From positions 1-7,986 of the forward strand of contig JBBQZL010000131.1 of assembly GCA_038207745.1 (NCBI GenBank): a stretch of 7,986 nucleotides of DNA, written 5' to 3'. Source of the DNA: JBBQZL01 sp038207745 (lineage in GTDB: Bacteria > Actinomycetota > Thermoleophilia > Solirubrobacterales > 70-9). Under the pieces are notes generated by a model, which was not told where the DNA came from, did not search any database, and saw only the letters and a program-made list of their open reading frames with translations. Made by a program: the position numbers and the translations under genes. This document shows positions 6,887 to 7,986 of this stretch, one piece after another. Each line of letters starts with the position of its first letter. The first letter of the stretch is position 1.

Positions 6887-7828
6887 ATGGGCATTCTCGA
6901 CGAGGCAATAAAAGAGCATCTTGAGCTCAAGAAGCACAACGGGGCCGATGAGTCCGAGCTGAGCAAGCTCGAGTCGGAGGCTTTCGGCGCTTCTGCACGC
7001 CCCGGTGAGGAGTCGATTGCCTCGGCAGAGGACGCCGCTTCGGCAGAGGCTCCAACCGAGTTCCTCTCCGTTGCTCAAGACGCTGCGCAGGATTCCGACA
7101 TTGATCCGGAACTCCGGGTGGCCGAGGCCGAGCCAGGTGCAGAGGTTGTGGCGCCAGAGGAGCCGGCCGAGTCACCTGTGGCTGAGGCCCCCGCCACGGA
7201 GGCACCCGTGGAGCCCGAGGCGGCGGACGCAACAGGAGTTCCCCCGGAGGATGTCGCAGATACCCCAGCGGCCGAACAGAGCGATCGGGAGGAGATGTCA
7301 GGCCACCCGACTGAGCACTACGACGTCGCGGCGGAACACCTGGCAGCCGACGCCGACGCCGAGAACGAGGCACCGGAGGCCACGGACACGCCGACGGCTT
7401 CGGCGACCCCTGCCGGACCGGATACCGAGCCCTTCGGCGGCTCACCCTTCGACGAGACGGCCTTTTTCGACCAGCAGACGCTCTCCGACGAGCTCGACAA
7501 GGCGCTTGACGCTCCGCCGCATCCCGATGATGAGTGGGACGACGAGACCCCTGCGGCCCCGGCTTCGCCGCCCGCGGCAGATGTCGCGGCTCCGGCAGAG
7601 CCCGCAGGCGCTCCGCCCGCAGATTCCGAGCCGGCACCCTTGCCTGACGAGCCCGAGACCGGATCGAGTTTCTTCGACGACGGTGAGGAGGATGAAGAGG
7701 CACAGGCGCCTCTCGGTCCCGACGAGGATGTGCTTGAGGACACTCCCGAGTTCCTTCGCGATGCGCCCGAGAGCGACAGCCTCTGGTTCGATCAGAAACC
7801 GCCAAAGGATTTTGACTTCGACGATTGA
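6887..7828 (+). CDS. Acidic low-complexity protein with conserved-looking ends
   Basis: The 313-residue protein starts with a short charged helix (MGILDEAIKEHLELKKHNG, then SELSKLESEAFG, about residues 1-34). A long Ala/Pro/Glu/Asp-rich stretch follows, almost certainly disordered: after residue 38 there are only six Lys or Arg. Aromatic-acidic motifs punctuate the second half: SPFDETAFFDQQ (186-197), DDEWDDE (214-220), SSFFDDGEED (260-269) and LWFDQKPPKDFDFDD at the C-terminus (299-313). No signal peptide, membrane helix or enzyme motif is present, so it is cytoplasmic by default. I recall proteins with this beginning and ending in Solirubrobacterales, of unknown function; this is memory, not a search. 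A linear-motif scaffold or polymer-like binding protein is possible. GAGGG (6873-6877) and GGAG (6880-6883) precede ATG 6887. It appears monocistronic. Confidence 0.88.
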   Translation: MGILDEAIKEHLELKKHNGADESELSKLESEAFGASARPGEESIASAEDAASAEAPTEFLSVAQDAAQDSDIDPELRVAEAEPGAEVVAPEEPAESPVAEAPATEAPVEPEAADATGVPPEDVADTPAAEQSDREEMSGHPTEHYDVAAEHLAADADAENEAPEATDTPTASATPAGPDTEPFGGSPFDETAFFDQQTLSDELDKALDAPPHPDDEWDDETPAAPASPPAADVAAPAEPAGAPPADSEPAPLPDEPETGSSFFDDGEEDEEAQAPLGPDEDVLEDTPEFLRDAPESDSLWFDQKPPKDFDFDD

Positions 7829-7853
7829 GTCGTCGATTCGCGTCGGCTAGACA
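7825..7853 (+). promoter_or_regulatory. Weak promoter candidate for the downstream gene
   Basis: TTGAGT (7825-7830) and TAGACA (7848-7853) are 17 bases apart, overlapping the stop codon of the acidic-protein gene. Each is a partial match to the -35 and -10 consensus. If used, transcription would start near 7860 and give a leader of about 120 bases containing both hairpins listed below. Confidence 0.2.
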
Positions 7854-7898
7854 CTATGACCCGGTGAACATCCGGCCCGGGCGTTAGGCATAGGTCGG

Positions 7899-7920
7899 CA
7901 CCCCGCCATCGAGCGGGGTG
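7899..7920 (+). terminator. Strong hairpin, terminator or leader structure
   Basis: CACCCCGC (7899-7906) pairs perfectly with GCGGGGTG (7913-7920) around a six-base loop. It lies about 70 bases after the acidic-protein stop and about 60 bases before the next ATG. No T-run follows, so it is either a U-less actinobacterial terminator or part of a structured 5' leader. Confidence 0.45.
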
Positions 7921-7927
7921 AACAGGT

Positions 7928-7952
7928 GCGCCGCGGGTTAGAGCCGCGACGC
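7928..7952 (+). promoter_or_regulatory. Second leader hairpin
   Basis: GCGCCGCGG (7928-7936) pairs with CCGCGACGC (7944-7952) around a seven-base loop, with one C-A mismatch in nine pairs. It sits seven bases after the previous hairpin and 14 bases before the Shine-Dalgarno sequence of the gene at 7980, where it could affect translation. I do not recognise a known riboswitch or ribosomal-protein leader. Confidence 0.4.
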
Positions 7953-7979
7953 GACCCAACTCAAATAGGAGGCACCGAC

Positions 7980-7986
7980 ATGCCAA
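7980..7986 (+). CDS. Start of a gene cut by the window edge
   Basis: ATG 7980 is preceded by a perfect AGGAGG (7967-7972) with a seven-base spacer, an excellent translation start. Only Met-Pro and one further base are visible, so the product cannot be named. It lies downstream of two tandem hairpins. Confidence 0.65.

Noticed and set aside
6927..7850. Minus- and plus-strand frames of about 280-290 codons, very rich in Arg and Pro, over the acidic-protein gene
   Set aside because: They are shadow frames of a GC-rich low-complexity gene. The Glu/Asp-rich frame has the ribosome-binding site and sensible ends.

Overview
The window is GC-rich with strong G/C preference at third codon positions. 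The protein types, and two small proteins resembling ones I associate with Thermoleophilia (Solirubrobacterales-like soil actinobacteria), suggest a high-GC actinomycete of that kind. That placement is an inference from reading, not a search result. No mobile element, CRISPR array, prophage or rRNA is visible, and this looks like ordinary chromosome.

Layout, left to right. (1) Positions 1-1277, minus strand: a polytopic membrane protein, probably an ABC-2-type exporter permease, whose C-terminus runs off the left edge. The plus-strand reading frames over it are antisense artefacts. (2) 1480-1995, minus: a GNAT acetyltransferase resembling the AAC(6') branch. (3) 2153-3505, plus: a two-helix membrane protein with a degenerate GGDEF and a degenerate HD-GYP domain, followed after 36 bases by a 95-residue Cys/His-rich protein (3542-3829), possibly in the same transcript. 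(4) 3842-4354, minus: an AhpD-like protein with the full E-x11-C-x2-C-x3-H motif, converging on the previous gene across 12 bases. (5) 4442-4916, minus: a DUF6790-type membrane protein split by a one-base frameshift at a four-base homopolymer. (6) 5022-6611, plus: a Tat-exported, probably lipid-anchored flavoenzyme of the berberine-bridge-enzyme type with both covalent FAD attachment residues. (7) 6624-6696, minus: tRNA-Ala(CGC). (8) 6887-7828, plus: a very acidic, low-complexity protein with recurring aromatic-Asp motifs. (9) 7829-7979: a leader with two strong hairpins ahead of a gene whose ATG at 7980 is the last thing in the window.

The genes do not form one pathway. The clearest functional pairing is the c-di-GMP-type pseudoenzyme with the small Cys/His protein. 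The most interesting points are the loss of catalytic residues in both halves of that signalling protein, the acidic protein with repeated motifs, the frameshifted DUF6790 gene, and the structured leader at the right edge. I see no convincing evidence of a wholly new multi-gene system.
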